A model generated the notes under the pieces. It ran no database searches and was not told the DNA's origin. It saw only the letters and a program-made list of their open reading frames with translations. Positions 11,720 through 26,600 of a stretch of DNA of 64,000 nt are shown here, piece after piece. Location of the stretch: NCBI GenBank assembly GCA_028023455.1, contig JAQFVV010012418.1:7993244-8057243 (forward strand), in the 5' to 3' direction. Numbering within the stretch: position 1 is the first letter of the stretch; each line of letters begins with the position of its first letter. The position numbers and the translations under genes are program-made. Source of the stretch: Epiperipatus broadwayi (taxonomy: Eukaryota; Onychophora; Udeonychophora; Euonychophora; Peripatidae).

Positions 11720-13712
11720 AAAAAAAAAAAAACATTTTAAACTTATTATAATCTGCTTTCATAATTATATAGATCTGATGCCAGGTCATTAAGTATATAT
11801 TCCAGTAATTTGTTTTATTCTAATTGTAGACACCTGGAATAGACAAAGAAGAAATGCTTTTATTCAAGTAAACTGAACGAATCAAGTGATAATTGTATTA
11901 CTATTTTCATGTTTCTTAATTCAAAGACTTTATAAAAAAAATCTTAAGAATCTTTTTTTTAAAATGTAGTTATTTACTATAAAATGTCTTTCATTAACTT
12001 CATTAACTATTTATTTTTATTTTCCATCAAACTGACACAAATTTCACAAGCTGCACAATATTTACTTTTATTCACTTTTTATAATTTTTCATGCAGTGGT
12101 AATTTTTTGTTTTCTAAATTTACTTTTAAACAATCATAAAAAATAAAAAAAAGCATATCTCAAATCTATAAAACAGACTCTAAATTATGACTCCATTTAA
12201 TACTGAGTTTGATTTACTTAAAAGATCAAAAGACTATGATTACGAAACTATCTGCTACACCAATTCTCATGAATTATTTTGCAATTATTCTCTAGAAAAA
12301 AAAAATAATAGCAATACCAACAACATGAATGGAGAAACAAAAATTCATTCAGCATTAAATTATATCTATTAAGTGCAACTTCTATGGTAGATCTAAGGTT
12401 TTTACCTTAATCAGAATAAATAATATTTTTTAATAGTACATTGTCTCCAATTGTAAAATTCACTATCACACAGAATTCTATTTTAAATTTCTTTCTTCAA
12501 CTAATTTATTTTTAATAATAATAATTTTTAAAAACATAAAAATAAAGAAGTAATCTACAAATACACAATAATGGTTGACTATGCTGTCAAGCTGAAAGTA
12601 TAAACATTTTTTTGCTGTATTATGGTATAAATAATTTTCAAAATACACTCGGAAATTTTATTAAAAATGTTGAAAGACTAGAAAATAATGTGACAGTTTT
12701 ATTTTATTGATATTTGTAGATAAAACCTGTTTGTTTTTTCCAATTATCATTACATTTGCAATTTTTAAAAAAAAGTCAAATATAAGTAGCAAAAATACAT
12801 GAAAGCTACTCTCTCTTTCTCTTATCTTTCCAATTTCATTTTTACCCACTTTCATCCTAATATTAATTAAAAAGTAATGTATACCATCAGTGAAGACATT
12901 TGAAGCAGCTTGTAAGTTGATCATGATGACAATAGAATTTTTCTCTTTTTTATTTACCATAAAAAGCTAGTTATGGTAGATGAAATAAGAGATTTTTTAA
13001 TCAAAATTAGAATTTAGATATATATCTTAAATTTTTGTCATCATTTATTATTTATTTCTTACTTTAGAAACATTCTAACTCAACCTCTTATCACACTATC
13101 ACTCATCTATATATTCTTCTTTAAAAACATAATAGTATAATTCAACTAACTCAAAAAAAGTAATGGAAGCTTTCATCCTTGTGTTATTTGTTGAGAAAAA
13201 ATACATTTCTGATTCTATTGAAAAAGAAATAGAATAATGTTATAACATTTGTTAAATTCACTGAGGTTTGATATAACAAAGACTTATAAAGTGAATAACT
13301 AATAAAACAAAACTTTTTCACACTAGATTAAGATTTAAAACAATAAATGCAAAAATATACAATAAAAATGCATCTTTGCCACTTAAAATATTATTGTCAA
13401 TTTAGTTTGCTTACTTTTTCTATTTCTAATAATAAAAATGTTTTATGTATTCTCCTATATTCATACACTATAAAAATTGTAATCATGAGCCATAAATGCA
13501 GAATTTCAAAACTAAAATATGGTAAAGCGGCAAACATCTAAATGTTAAAACTTAATTATCAGTTTAGTTTGTTTACATCTTTCTATTTCCTATATGTTGA
13601 TAACATATTCTCCTAGGTGTGTAAATGTAATAATTTTAGCCATGAGCAATAAAAGGAGTGACAACAACAACAACAATGACAAAAAATTCAAAACAAAAAT
13701 ACAATAAAAAGT
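11720..13712. other. Intron sequence, nothing recognised
   Basis: A+T-rich sequence with no exon-like island. The open frame at 12661-12960 on the minus strand lacks any recognisable motif. Confidence 0.45.
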
Positions 13713-13713
13713 C

Positions 13714-13819
13714 TTGCATTGGTGGTTGAGAGGTCAGCGCGACTGCCTTGCCCTTGCAGGCAGTTGCCTGGGTTGCGGGTTCGCGTCCCGGCCGATGCTA
13801 TGACACTTAAAAAAAAAAT
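13714..13819 (+). mobile_element. tRNA-derived SINE, copy 1
   Basis: An 83-base segment (13716-13798) folds like a tRNA. GCATTGG pairs with CCGATGC as a seven-pair acceptor stem. A box-A-like TGGTGGTTGAGAGG lies at 13720-13733, CTGCCT and AGGCAG form an anticodon-like stem, and a box B (GGTTCGCGTCC) lies at 13778-13788. It is followed by TATGACACTT and an A-run. The internal boxes are the RNA polymerase III promoter of such elements. It is not a working tRNA gene because the anticodon loop is oversized. Two related copies lie at 39200-39307 and 45115-45189. Confidence 0.75.
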
Positions 13820-16800
13820 ACAATAGAATGTCAGAAATCTGATTACTAAAATTTACTTACCAATTTAATTTACTTATTTCTTTCTATTCTACAAGTAAAA
13901 ATGTTTCACACATTTTTCTTTAAAATTATTTTCCTAGGTAGATATATTATAATAATTTTAGCCATAAATCATAAAAGGAGAATTTAAAAATTTATTGACG
14001 TTGTCATCAATAAAATAAAATAAAGTATAGTAAAATAATGAAAATCTATGTGGTAAAACTAATATGAAAGTTGATTATTGTTTGATATCAAAAATAAAGA
14101 ATAATAATAATGAACGTAATATAAAATGATGAAAATCTAAATATTAAACATGCAAACACTATTAGCTAAAACAAAATATTACAAGTGCTACTGACTTTTC
14201 AGAATGTTTAATTTGTGAACAAAGCATGGATATCTTTATCATGTTCTGCAAGCTTACTTATGCCTCCAAATACGCACATTTCAATCTAAGATACAACAAT
14301 CAGATGATATAACTAATGGTATTCTAAAAGCAATTAATTCATTTTAAGATTTTATTGTATTTAACATAAGTCCTTCATAATTCCAAAATGGAAAAAGTTT
14401 TTTGAAGATTCAAAATGAGTAAATTTCACTCTAAACTTCACTATTTTTGACATAATAGTAAGAATTTTTATTTTTCAATTGCAATGCTCTATTTCACTTT
14501 TCTGTTGAATTAACCATAATTATTTTATCTCTGAAATTTGTGTCAAATAAAGACATTAGCTCATCATATTACATATAATTTCTTTTATAGTCATACTTTA
14601 AGAAAAAATTACTTATAAACTTTTAATACAACAAACTTTATTATGACTCTTCTAAAATACCATTTTGTAATTTGCAATTGGAATAAAGTTAAAGGGATAA
14701 ACTTTTATACTGTGATCACTTTCTGATGTCTATTATATAATATCATTAATTATAATTATTCACAGGATTTTAATGTATTTCATTTATAAATATTTTGTAA
14801 ATGCAAAAAAAATATAATTACTTAATTACACAAAGCTTATTATTCTACATAAACTTAAATGTATTAGGCAAACTTTAAAGTTAATTAGGCAACTTATAAG
14901 TTTTGCTTCTCTAAAGGAACTTATTTAAGTCAAGTAATGATTAACACCAAAATGGCAAGCTGAGAGCATAACAGCCTGGTCAAATTGATATTATTACTTT
15001 CCTCATTTGGAATTGATTCATAAAAATTCAGCTCTATAATGTGCCACTCCCACCTAATAAATCTTCAATATATTTAGTGTTACCTTTTAAGTTAATAACA
15101 TATTAGCAGTAGAAATTCTTGAATAATGTTTCACAAATGACAATTTATTTATTTTTTTTAAAAAAAAGTCTAATATAGTGATTCATAAGCGCTCTCTCTA
15201 TTTTTTTTATATATAGTATAATGTGTGTGCACTTTATATATATATTTAAATTATAATTGTTTAATAAAATTATTTTACATTTAATTAGTTATAGTGGCAA
15301 TAATAGTTGTATCCTTTTTTTTTTTTGCTTACTATATCAGTTAATTATTCAATAGTAGCAGGTTTTTCAATCAAAATAAGGTTATGCAAAAAAAAAAAAG
15401 AAGAAAAAAAATTCACTAGAATTTAAATGTATTTTAACTTTTATTCTCATTGCTTTTTTGATACTAGGTTCATTTTAATTCAACTTATCATGTTGTCCCT
15501 ATCCTCTATATTCTTTTTTAAATATTTTGGTTTCTGTTAAATTTTCTCTGTTATATATTAGTTGTAGCTGTTTACATTATACAGCTATGATATTGATAAA
15601 ATTTATTGTTCTATATATTTTATATTGCAAATTATATTGAATTCTTTTACTTTTCTGTAATACATTAGTTTGTTTCATCTTGAGAAAATATCCAATATTA
15701 AATCTGAAAGCCAAACAAAATATACTGCAAAAAAAATATTAATAATGAAATTCCATAATAATCCTTTTTTCTTTTTTATTATTTTCTTCCAAATTTAATA
15801 AACAAAAATGATTTTTATTATTTTATGATATATTTGGTTTCCATGAGAAATATAAGTAAGATTTTTCTTTGCTTCTTTTAACTTTTGGTGTAAAACAATA
15901 AAAATACATTATAAAACTTACAGATTATTTTGCTCACATTTTTAAAATTGAAAACTAAAAACTAAATACAGATGTTCAAAAATCACATTAGACAGTTGTT
16001 ATACAAAGCAATGTTATATTTTATTTTCTTAATAAAATTTTATAAAATTTTAAAATTATAAAGCTCACACACACATAGTTTCATACACTGTATTACAAAT
16101 TAATGATGGTGTAAACTATATTATATTTACATATAAAAAAATGAAGAAAAAAATAGTCTAAAAAAATTAATAATCATTTATCAAATATTATTCAAGAATT
16201 ACTATTATTGGAATGTTGGCTTAAAAGTTAATGACACTGTACAATATTTTACACTTATTAAGTGGGAATGGTACATTTAAAACTGAAAATTTTCTGAATC
16301 AATACCAAATGAATAAAGCAATATATACTATGTATCAGTTTATTCGAGCTGTAGTCTTCTCAGCCTGTCACTTTAGTATTAAGCATTACTTGATTTAAAT
16401 AAGTTCCTTTAAAAAAGCAAAGCTTGCAAATTATCTAATTGACTTTACATTTGCATAAAAATTTAAATGTATGCACAATAAATTTTATCTAATTACAAAT
16501 AATAAAGCTACCTAGCAAAAACACATCATTATTTAAAAACTATACATTTTTGCATGACAAACTGAATTATAAGTGAAATACTTGCATTACAATTAAGAAA
16601 TTGATCACTTCGAGTTTCTTATTTCAACTTAAATTAGACAATGATAACTTTGAAAAAAATCATGATAAAATCTGTTCTACTAAAAATCTAAAACTGTAAT
16701 CTTTGCTAACAAAATCCGCAAAATAAATTTACTACTAATAAAATATGATGGCTAATAAAATAAAAAAAAGAAATTTCATGTTATTATTATAAGTATTATA

Positions 16801-19800
16801 TCAAAATACTTGTTAAAAGTGGGAATTACTAATAGTTGTCATTTGAAATATATCTCAATGATAAAAATCAAAATCAAAGAAATTAAAATCATTTAATAAA
16901 ATCATAATAATAATAATAAAGCTTAAGTCAACGGAAAAGTGAAACAGAATTAAAATCAAACAGAGAAAATTTGTTCTTATATTAAGAGTAGTGAAGTTTA
17001 ACATGAAATTGTTCATATAGAATGTTTGAAAACCTTTTGTCCCATTTTGGAATTAAGAAAGAATTATGCCAAATATATCATCATTGTTTCAGCATTATTA
17101 ATACACAGAGTCAGAAATGCACTTTTTTCTCTATAAATAAATGTGTTTACAGACTAATAATGAAATTTTCAATTATATAATTTGAGAATATTGAATTATA
17201 CTGTCCATGTTTTACACAAATAATTTGCAAAAAATTCAAATCATAATTAATGATTCAATATCTGAATAATGAAAATCCTCATATAAATAAAATCACTATT
17301 TATCATCTGTCATAATTTTTTTACTTGACTGCTCATCTAAAGTTCTATGAAGAATTTACTTAAAATTCAAACTGCTGATGATTAAAAGTATTCACCAAAA
17401 TATTTATCCAAGTAGATGCTGACAAACTTGTGATTGCAGAAAATTTGATACTTGTAAATCAAATTGTAATAATTTGATTACAACTTTATATATACAGACA
17501 TTACTGTGTATTAAAAAAATTAAACAATCAGTTGCTAAGGAAGTCAAGTGATATTCATGCACCAGAAGTAACAGGTAGAGTTTCATTCCAAGAACCTTCA
17601 ATTCTCAATCTGTTAATTTATCAATTGAATTATTGTCTAGTAACTTGATAATTATAGCTAAGAATATAACTGATAAGACTTTGAAAGGCGAATGATTGCA
17701 GCAAAAAATTTGGTCAGTTTGCTTTCAAAGGATGTTGAAAATCATACTAAAAGTGTTAGTAATAAGATTTTTAATAATATTTATAATCTTTAAATCTTTT
17801 ACATACATGTATGTGTTTTTATATGCATCAAAGTAATAAACAAGTTTCAACAAAGAAAAATATATTCGAGATATTTTTTTTGATGATGTTTTTTTCTTCA
17901 CCAATATAATCACAAAATCAATTCAACATTGATTAAAATTTAGTACAACTTGTAATATCAATTTACAATTTAAATAAGAAAATAATAATAATAATAATAT
18001 TAAAATTGTTAAAATATTATTTACAAAATACTTTTAAAAAAAAAAAAGGATAATATATTTTTAATTAGTTTTTCAAGAATTATAATGTGTGAAAATTTTG
18101 AATTGTTACAAGCTAATTATTACTTTCCTTATATTTTTCCCAAAGAAGTTCTAAATTTAAGTCTTCAAAATATATGTTGATTAATTACAGTGAGTGATAA
18201 AGATTTCCAATCACTTTCTATTTCAATAATATCTTGTTTCCTTCAATTATTCAACATTCTTGATAACATTTAATGTGAGAAAATATTAATTATCTAATAT
18301 TCTTGTCTACTATTTCCTGAATATGCTAATACAATTAATATTTTTATGGAAAATAAATATATAGGTATTTAATATGAAACAGTAATACAAGTTTTAATTG
18401 GAAAAAAAAAAAGTTGTTTATGCATATATTAAATTCTCTAATCATATATTTAATAATTGAAAGAGATCATTAAGTTTATGATATAGCTTTTATATTAAGA
18501 CATTAAATGTGTAAGGCAAATAAAAAACAATATCTACAAAAAATATAAAAAATGTATTTAAAATTTAATGATTCAGAGTAATTCTTATCAAAAAAAAAAA
18601 AAAACAAAGTTGATATAAAAAATGGATTAAATAACAAATATAATATTTAAAAAAATGCAATATTCAAACACTAAATATATACAGAGAGGGATAAAATAAT
18701 CAGAACACCCATGTCATATTAGCATTATATTTTAAATATATCTTAATACAGAAATGGAAATACTAGTAATGTTTATAAAAAAAACTTTTTACAATACAAT
18801 CCTAAGAGATGACAATAAATAGGCAAGAAATAAGAAAAAAAAAAGACTAACTTGAGTTTAACAGGTCAAATGGTTAAGTTTATGTTTGGTCATCAACAAA
18901 AAATGAACATCTATTCAAACTACCTGCCTGCATAAAACATATTAAAATGTAAGGATTTGGAAAGCCACTGTCAAGATGTGTCCAATATTTTATTCTATGG
19001 TTGCAGCCTAGTTAATAGATATTTAATTGGGGGGGGGGGGTATATTTAGCCATAATACTGTTTCAGATAACCCTATCATTTTCCAAGATAATAATACTCC
19101 AGTTCACTCAACTTATCTATTCAAATACTATATTGAAAAATGCAATACATATTTATATATATTCTCTCATGGTCTTTCCAAGAACTTTATTTAAATATCA
19201 GTGAATTCCAAATACTCTTAAATAACAATTGAATCAGATATCCATCTCAGAATATGAACCTTTTTTATCCATAAGAACAATTTACAATTTCTTTGAAAAC
19301 CAAACATTGTAATATATAATTCTATTTACATACAAAATATAAATAACTCTGAATCCAAAAAGTGAGCATAGGTTATTTATTATTTTGTTTACGAGTGAAT
19401 CCTTTACATGAGTAAGTTATGCTTAAAATTATAAATACGGTTGTAATAGTTTTTTTAAAACATTAAAAGTATTATTTTTTAATAAAAATGATATAATATG
19501 TAATTTAATATATACTGAACTTTATTTTTCCTGTAAAAGAAGTTTATTTATACCAAAAACATATATTCGATTATTACGTAATTATTACATAGAATTATTC
19601 AAGAAAATATGAAAAAAAATTCATTTTTCAATTTGACTGAGCTAGAAGTTTTCATTGTATCAGATATTATTACATCTTTTAATATTTAAAGATAAATATA
19701 TTATCAGTTGCACGAGGTCTTGATCTTTATAATCAGAGATTCTTATTTAAAGAACATATTTAGCATTCCAAGGTTGTTTTTTTAATAACTTTATAAGTTA

Positions 19801-22800
19801 ATAATATATTACAAAAGAACTTATAAAGATTCCAACTAGAAATACATTCACTAATGACTTTATTAAGACCCAATTTTACCACAGTAGATAGATTTGATAG
19901 TCATTAACTTTGTGTTTCATGGCTTTCATTTATCCATATCTATATAGGTCAGTGACTTCTAGATACCACTCATGAAATTGATAAGTTCAATAATCATGAA
20001 TTGGACCTGAATCTGTTGATGAGATTCCAATTGCATTTAGAAAGACCAAGTTCAGATATTTTTTATTTTTATTGTTGGATCTGGAAAAAAATATTGTAAT
20101 ATAGGGAGCATACCAATAGCTTCCTATATTAGATATTTGTAAATACAAGCTCATAAAAGCAATGTCACGCTATACATGGCTTGCTTTATTAATTATTAAG
20201 AAGATATTTGTTTGGAATAAATTCCACTTTTACACCATAATTCTTTGATTGTAGATTCTTGGCTAAACATCTGGGCTAAAATGTTAACAGCTTTTTATAA
20301 CATTTTTTTGTGAAAAAACTTTTCTACTGATATCAGTTGGAGGAATATATGACAGAACGAGAAGTCAATTCAAAGGTCAGACTTGAGAGTTCCCGTAATA
20401 TTTCTCAAGTTAATATTTAATTAAGTATCCAGAAATTTAATATAGCAACTTTTTACTAAACAAGGGTGCAATAATATCCATCAATTGGATATACTAAAGC
20501 TAACAAACTATTTACAAAGTACCTGTGTTACAAGCCTAACTAATTAATGCCGACCAACTTTCCAAACCGATTACTCTTGGAAATTAATTTTAAATTAATG
20601 AGGAAAATAAGTAACACTATAATCCAAGATTAGCATAAAATATGATTGTATTTCAATATATGAAATAATATATACACAAATTCAATTTAAATAGAATATC
20701 TGAATTTACTGATTCGTTGTTTAATATTACCGTAACTTTTAAAAAGAACTAAATAATATTTAATATTCTATAAGAGCAAATGCTGATGATCCCTAAGTAA
20801 ATAATGTTAATAATAAATAGGATTTTCAATTTATTATACAATAATTTTTTTCATAGTGTATGTGTATATTGATTTAATAACTAAATAGAAATAGATTCAC
20901 TTTATTATCTATAGTTTGTCCCAAAAGCACTTGCAGAATGTAAACCTGCATAAAAATAAACCACCGATTTTGCACATCACAATTTAATCAACAATAATTG
21001 CTGACTTTTTTTTATTACTGATAATGATTACAAATGTATATTTCTGAAAACAATTCTATAAACACTGATTACAATTTTTATCTTTTAATTTGCAAATTGG
21101 TAAGAATTATTGATTTAGACTGATATTTATTTATATTGATTGTTATAAGTAATGATTATGGTTTACTATTTTATTAATAAAAATACATTTCTAATAATAT
21201 TTTTTTCCTCATTTGGAATCATGATATAATTTATTTATACTGAGTATAATTTTAAATGCAGAATTTTAAAAAATATGTAAATAGTGTTTAATTTCATGTT
21301 AATTTATTTATACCAATTTTTCTAGGGATTAATTATAGAAATATATAGCCTATGAGCACTATAAATACATTTTTGAAAACACTTTATTCATGTACTATAA
21401 ATATTTCTAAATATATTGCTAAAAATATAATTTATTTTCAAAGAATGAAGATCACTAACCAATTAAGATATTCTAAAAATTCAATTAGACATGGTGCTGA
21501 AGTATTATTCAGAAAAAAAGTTTCTGCAGAAGTTAAAAACAGCATTATCAAATAAAAAGACTAATAGGTCAGCATGTTATGTATAAGGATGTATTTGTGT
21601 TTCCACAGATTGTTTTACAAAGTCAGTGTAAAATTCATTTTTAGTGTAATAATATATATATATTGCCTTTTTGTCCTTTTCTCTTCGAGTTGAAAGGTTC
21701 AACTTATTTTGTAAATAGCTGATGTTACTGATTTATATCTGTCCAATTGTATCCTTCTTAAAACATATTTTATGATGAACTTGAAACATTTTTTGAGGGA
21801 GTGGAGGATTCCATTAATGTTATAAACACTAACTCACAAAGATACTATAAACAGATGCAATATTGATTCCATTCATTGAAAGAATATGATAGAAGATAAA
21901 ATACAATGGAGAGTTCTGATCAAGCAGTCTTTTTTTTTTAAAAAAAAAAAAAGCCTGGTGGAGAAGTTAAGATGAAGTGTCCCTAGATGCCAAATAAACA
22001 AACTAAAAGGCTAGCTTGTAGTTAAATAGTGATCTTTAATTCATCATTAACTTTTTATACTTTGCCTTCTTTGTTTTTTTTTTCTTCTTCTTCTTTTGGA
22101 GTTATAATCATCATCCTCATTTAAGAGTTCAGTTAATAAAAATAATGATGGCATTTATAGTGACTAGCATTTTTTTATTTGTATAAATTTTTACTAGCAT
22201 TGTCTATAAATATTAAAATATCTTCATAAAAAAAGATGAGGTTAACTGGATATTAAGGAACTATGACCAAACAGTAATACTTAAAATTGTGTCAACTTAT
22301 GAGCCCATTTATCATTTGTGTTAGATAATAAAATTTAATAAGCTCCCTATATCATTAATAATATATGCATTCATATATACTATGAATGCATTTCTGATAA
22401 TTGTTTTATTCCAGAATATTTCTATTATTTAAATAAAAAGTTCTGTGTCTGAAAGCAAGTTGAAAATGGACTAAAAAGTACTATGACTAAATGATAGCCC
22501 TTTGAATCATTGATGATACATATTAACTAGACATAACTGATTGTACCAATTTCAATAGAACTAGATTTTTTTTTCTTTTACTATTTTATGTATATGAATG
22601 CTATAAAGTAATTTTGTGTTATCAAATGCTTTGTTTTACAAAAATGTTTATAAGAAATTAACTGAAGCTCCAGAACAAAAATATATTCAGCAATTTAAAG
22701 TATTTAAATGAATTCAAAAAATAATGAATTTCAAAATTGTTATAACTTTTAATGTTTGGAATTAATAAACCAGAAAAAAAAAAAACACTATCATTTTTGT

Positions 22801-23450
22801 TTTATGAGTATAAATCTAAGAATATACATTTTTACTTATATCTACAACTGTACCTTTCTATTAAAAAAGGTGGCACTGATGACTTCAAGAGTGTTAAGAA
22901 CAAAAAGTTTATGGTCAATTAATACTCCATTTGCTAATGTTCTCCCTTTTTAATTACAACTATTAAAATCTAAATGTCACTGGTTATCCTCTATTAAATA
23001 AAATGAACTTCTTATTAAACTGCATTATACATACATATAATTAAACACATAATCACCAATAACTATCACTTTTTTGGCATTGAGTAAATAAAATTATTAA
23101 TCATTTTCCTAAAGCCGAAATGATTTTAATTCGATACTTTATAAATACAGTAGTTGGCTGACGTTCAATATTTAAATGTAAATTTTTCACTTTCAATTGA
23201 AAATATCTATTTTTTTATTTTTTCCCTTGAATTCCTATTTCAATTTACTCATATTTAATATATATATACACTTATTTTATTCGCAAACTACAGCATAACA
23301 TTAATAGTACAAATAATTCCATATTTTCCTAGTTATTTTAAAATAATTCAAGAATGGCCCATTTAAAGTCACAAAAACTATCAGCTGATCTTAAATGTAA
23401 TTTCTTATTTGAAAAATTGTCTATTAACTGTTATCACATGTAAATAATAT
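13820..23450. other. Long intron, no gene recognised
   Basis: About 9.6 kb of A+T-rich sequence with many homopolymers, including a G12 run at 19029-19040 and an abutting T-run/A-run near 21930-21952. I see no exon-like island, SINE or retroelement ORF in it. It would be intron if the exons at 23.5 and 11.7 kb belong together. Confidence 0.5.
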
Positions 23451-23456
23451 ACTCAC

Positions 23457-23632
23457 CCAGAATATATAGTGCTCAATCATTTCAGCAGTCCAATCTTGTT
23501 TAGGAGTTTCCAGTTTCTTTCCATTTTCTCGCATTAATACTTCAACAAATGTTTCCATAGAATCCATGATTGAAAAAAAAAAACCGATAAAGTTTGTATA
23601 ATGTGAACCAGTTTGCCACTGACCTCCTTGAT
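23457..23632 (-). CDS. Internal coding exon of an unrecognised small gene
   Basis: This is a 176-nt exon with a good acceptor (CATCACAG, ending at 23633) and a strong donor GTGAGT from 23456. It reads two bases that complete a codon, then 58 codons without a stop: QGGQWQTGSHYTNF, IGFFFSIMDSMETF, VEVLMRENGKKLET, PKQDWTAEMIEHYIFW. The frame passes through an 11-T run at 23571-23581 that encodes the FFF. A phase-1 upstream exon is needed, and the exon at 54918-54960 ends in exactly that phase; together they restore an Asp codon at the junction. The donor is phase 0, matching the acceptors at both 11710 and 7248. Its G+C content is well above the flanks. The family is unknown to me; the middle looks like an amphipathic helical segment. 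Confidence 0.65.
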
Positions 23633-23639
23633 CTGTGAT

Positions 23640-26600
23640 GACATCAAACGTTAACGTAGATCATTCAAATACAGGTAAGATTTTAAAAACAAAGAGTAAA
23701 AAAAAAAAAGAAGACATAATAAAAACGGGCAAAAAATAAAAAATAAACATTCGCTAGAGGTCGTATTGATTGACGAATAAGCAACTACCAATAGGTAAGA
23801 GGAGGAAAAATATTCTAATAAAATTGATAAAGTTTTTTTTTAAAAAAAGGTAAAAAATATTCTACATTTTCACAGATTGTAACAACGTTTATATTTTTAT
23901 CCCTAAAAATGAATTCAACAATAAATTATCTTAATTGGTTTTGAACTTTGTTTTTAAGTAAAAGAAAAAAAAGTAATTTTCTTTTAAATTTCCACTCTCA
24001 TAATGAGGAAGTAGAAATTAAAATGAGTAATTAATAAGAAATACCACAATATGTGAAGGCACTCCTAATCTGACATATGTAAAATTATTTTTCTTTTTTA
24101 AACTTACGTAATCATAATAAATAGTAAGGGTATTAGTATTTTTGCAGTGTGTTTGGTGTGCTCCAGATAATAACTTGTGGATAGTAAGTATACAGGCTTA
24201 TCGATTCATAAAAGTAATACAAATATTAATAAATAAATATGAGTATACTAATGAAATGAAATTTTTGAAATTTAGCTGTAATAATTACCCCTCTTCCTTT
24301 TCTTTGGGGAAGATGAGGAAACAACTTTACTTCAAATTCTAATAAAATTAATAACTATAAAACTAATTTTCATGGCATACACAGTTTCGCTTAAGCACAG
24401 CTGTGTCATTTTTTTTTCCTTTAAAAAAAAAAACCAACAACTAATCAGACAACAAATTTTAAAATTCTTCTCACATAGAAATTAAAAAAGCAACTAACAG
24501 ATAATTACAAATCTGCTTAGCTATATAATAATCCTGTGTATAACTATATAACTATAGGTGAGTCGTTCTTTTTCTATCTTAATATGAGCAAAGGTTTAAT
24601 TATAATCGAGTAATAAAATAAATATAGTGAAATTTATTTTACAATATTCAAAAGTAAATAAAAGATATATATATATTTTACAAACAAATTAATTGCACAC
24701 ACGTGCATAAGTATAAAACTACAGGAAATAATTATATACTTAAAAGAAACCATTGTAAATGAATAAAGCCATTCTAAAAAAAAAAAAAGAAGACCCTTTT
24801 TATATTTCATGAGATACGTACACATACTCTACAAATATTTATTTTTGTGAAGTTTATTAATAAATAAATGAATAAACACGATTTCTAATTATAATGAATT
24901 TTTAATTTAATGAGCGCTTATTAAATAAACAATTAAAAAAAAAGGCTTATGAAGAATATTATTTCAAAGAGTTGAAACATTAATTTTAAATATAATAAAT
25001 AAAATATCGAAACAAAAAAAAAATCCAAATTTTCTCATAATTAAAATCGTAGCTTAAGTACAAAATTAATTTTCTCTCCTGTATATAATTATTGTCATGC
25101 CACCTTCAGAATAAACCCAAATCGAGTGGCGTTTCATTAACCTGAAATGAGATTAATTTCATAACGATCGATTTTAAAACTTAGTATCTTTTAAAATTAT
25201 CATAAATCATTTGTCAAAAACAGTTAATATCAATTTATTGCAAATAAAATTGAGAAATAATGATATAAACTTAAAGAAGAATAGAAATGCATTATTTTAT
25301 TTAATAAAAAAAAAAAAAAAAGTATAATAATATTAAATAAAGCATAAAATAAAAGTTTATTACATTTAATGCACTATGAAACTATTTAATGATGCTAAGC
25401 ATGTATCTCCCATACATGGTAGCTTTTTATATACAACCTTGACATTCAAATTGAACGGAATTTACTTCACAATCTGGTGGGCTTTTAAAAGCCCCGAAGG
25501 CAAACAAAATAAATTCACTAAATAAAAGATTATTTATACTTAGTACAATATATTGTATTCAAATTAAAAACTGAAATAAATAGAATTTGATTTTATATTG
25601 CTTATTTTTTTTAAAAAAAAGTTATAAAAGACAATTAAGAAATAGTGAGTTAATTAATTCTATAGTTGAGTTCTTCTACAATAAAAGATCAATGTGATTT
25701 GGATATATCAGATGAATGAATAACAAATACTTGTACATGAATTGATCAAGATGGAAAAATCAAGAGAGAAATCAATGTTCAGAGATATATATTTTCGGAA
25801 CATCTCTGAAAGATTTTATCTATAACTGGAAATAATTATATGACAATATATAACGGGTCTCTTGATGTAATCGTAGAATAGTCCTATGCCTTCGTTATGA
25901 CATAGACTCGAGATTGTCTGGATGAACCATGACAATTTTTCAAATGAAAAAATGATTATTTTTTTTAGATAACTTATCAGGTTATCCAGAAATGTTTAAA
26001 AAATATATATCTAGCTATTATTAGTTAAAAAGAAATTATCTCTTTTTTATTTAGGTTGATCAGATGAGTGATATGTTCACTGTAAAAATAAAAAATAGAA
26101 ATATAATACAATATAGCTTACACCAATATTGGAGGAGATTGTCATACTAATACAGGCACTGAGCCCATATTTATCTTTACCTTTAAAAAGTGATGAATGG
26201 AGATCAGTTGTGCATAAAGATAAATTCTGCACCAGAATACATTTTTTTGTAAAAGCAGTGAAAATAAACTAGAAGGCAAAAAATTTGTACACAAAAATAT
26301 CAGTCCTCTTAATAGAAATATGAAAAATCAATTATATGACTTTGATTATGTCACTTAATTTCTCTATATTTCAATGATGAAAGTATGATCTTTAGAAGTA
26401 TAATATAAAGGATAAGTACTGCAATAAACTCAAAAATTTTCATCCAGCAGATCAATAGGAATTGAAAATGATGATTAGAATAAGATTTACTGAGTCTTTG
26501 GTATGCATTATATTTAATATCAACTAAATATAATACTATATTATTCAATTAATAATTCTAGTATATCCTAGATCAGCAGAGCACTTAAGATTTTTTGTGA

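Noticed and set aside
25100-25145. Possible 38-nt exon on the minus strand with CATTTCAG acceptor and GTGGCA donor
   Set aside because: The donor is weak, the length would shift the frame between the 54.9 and 23.5 kb exons, and no protein similarity was seen.
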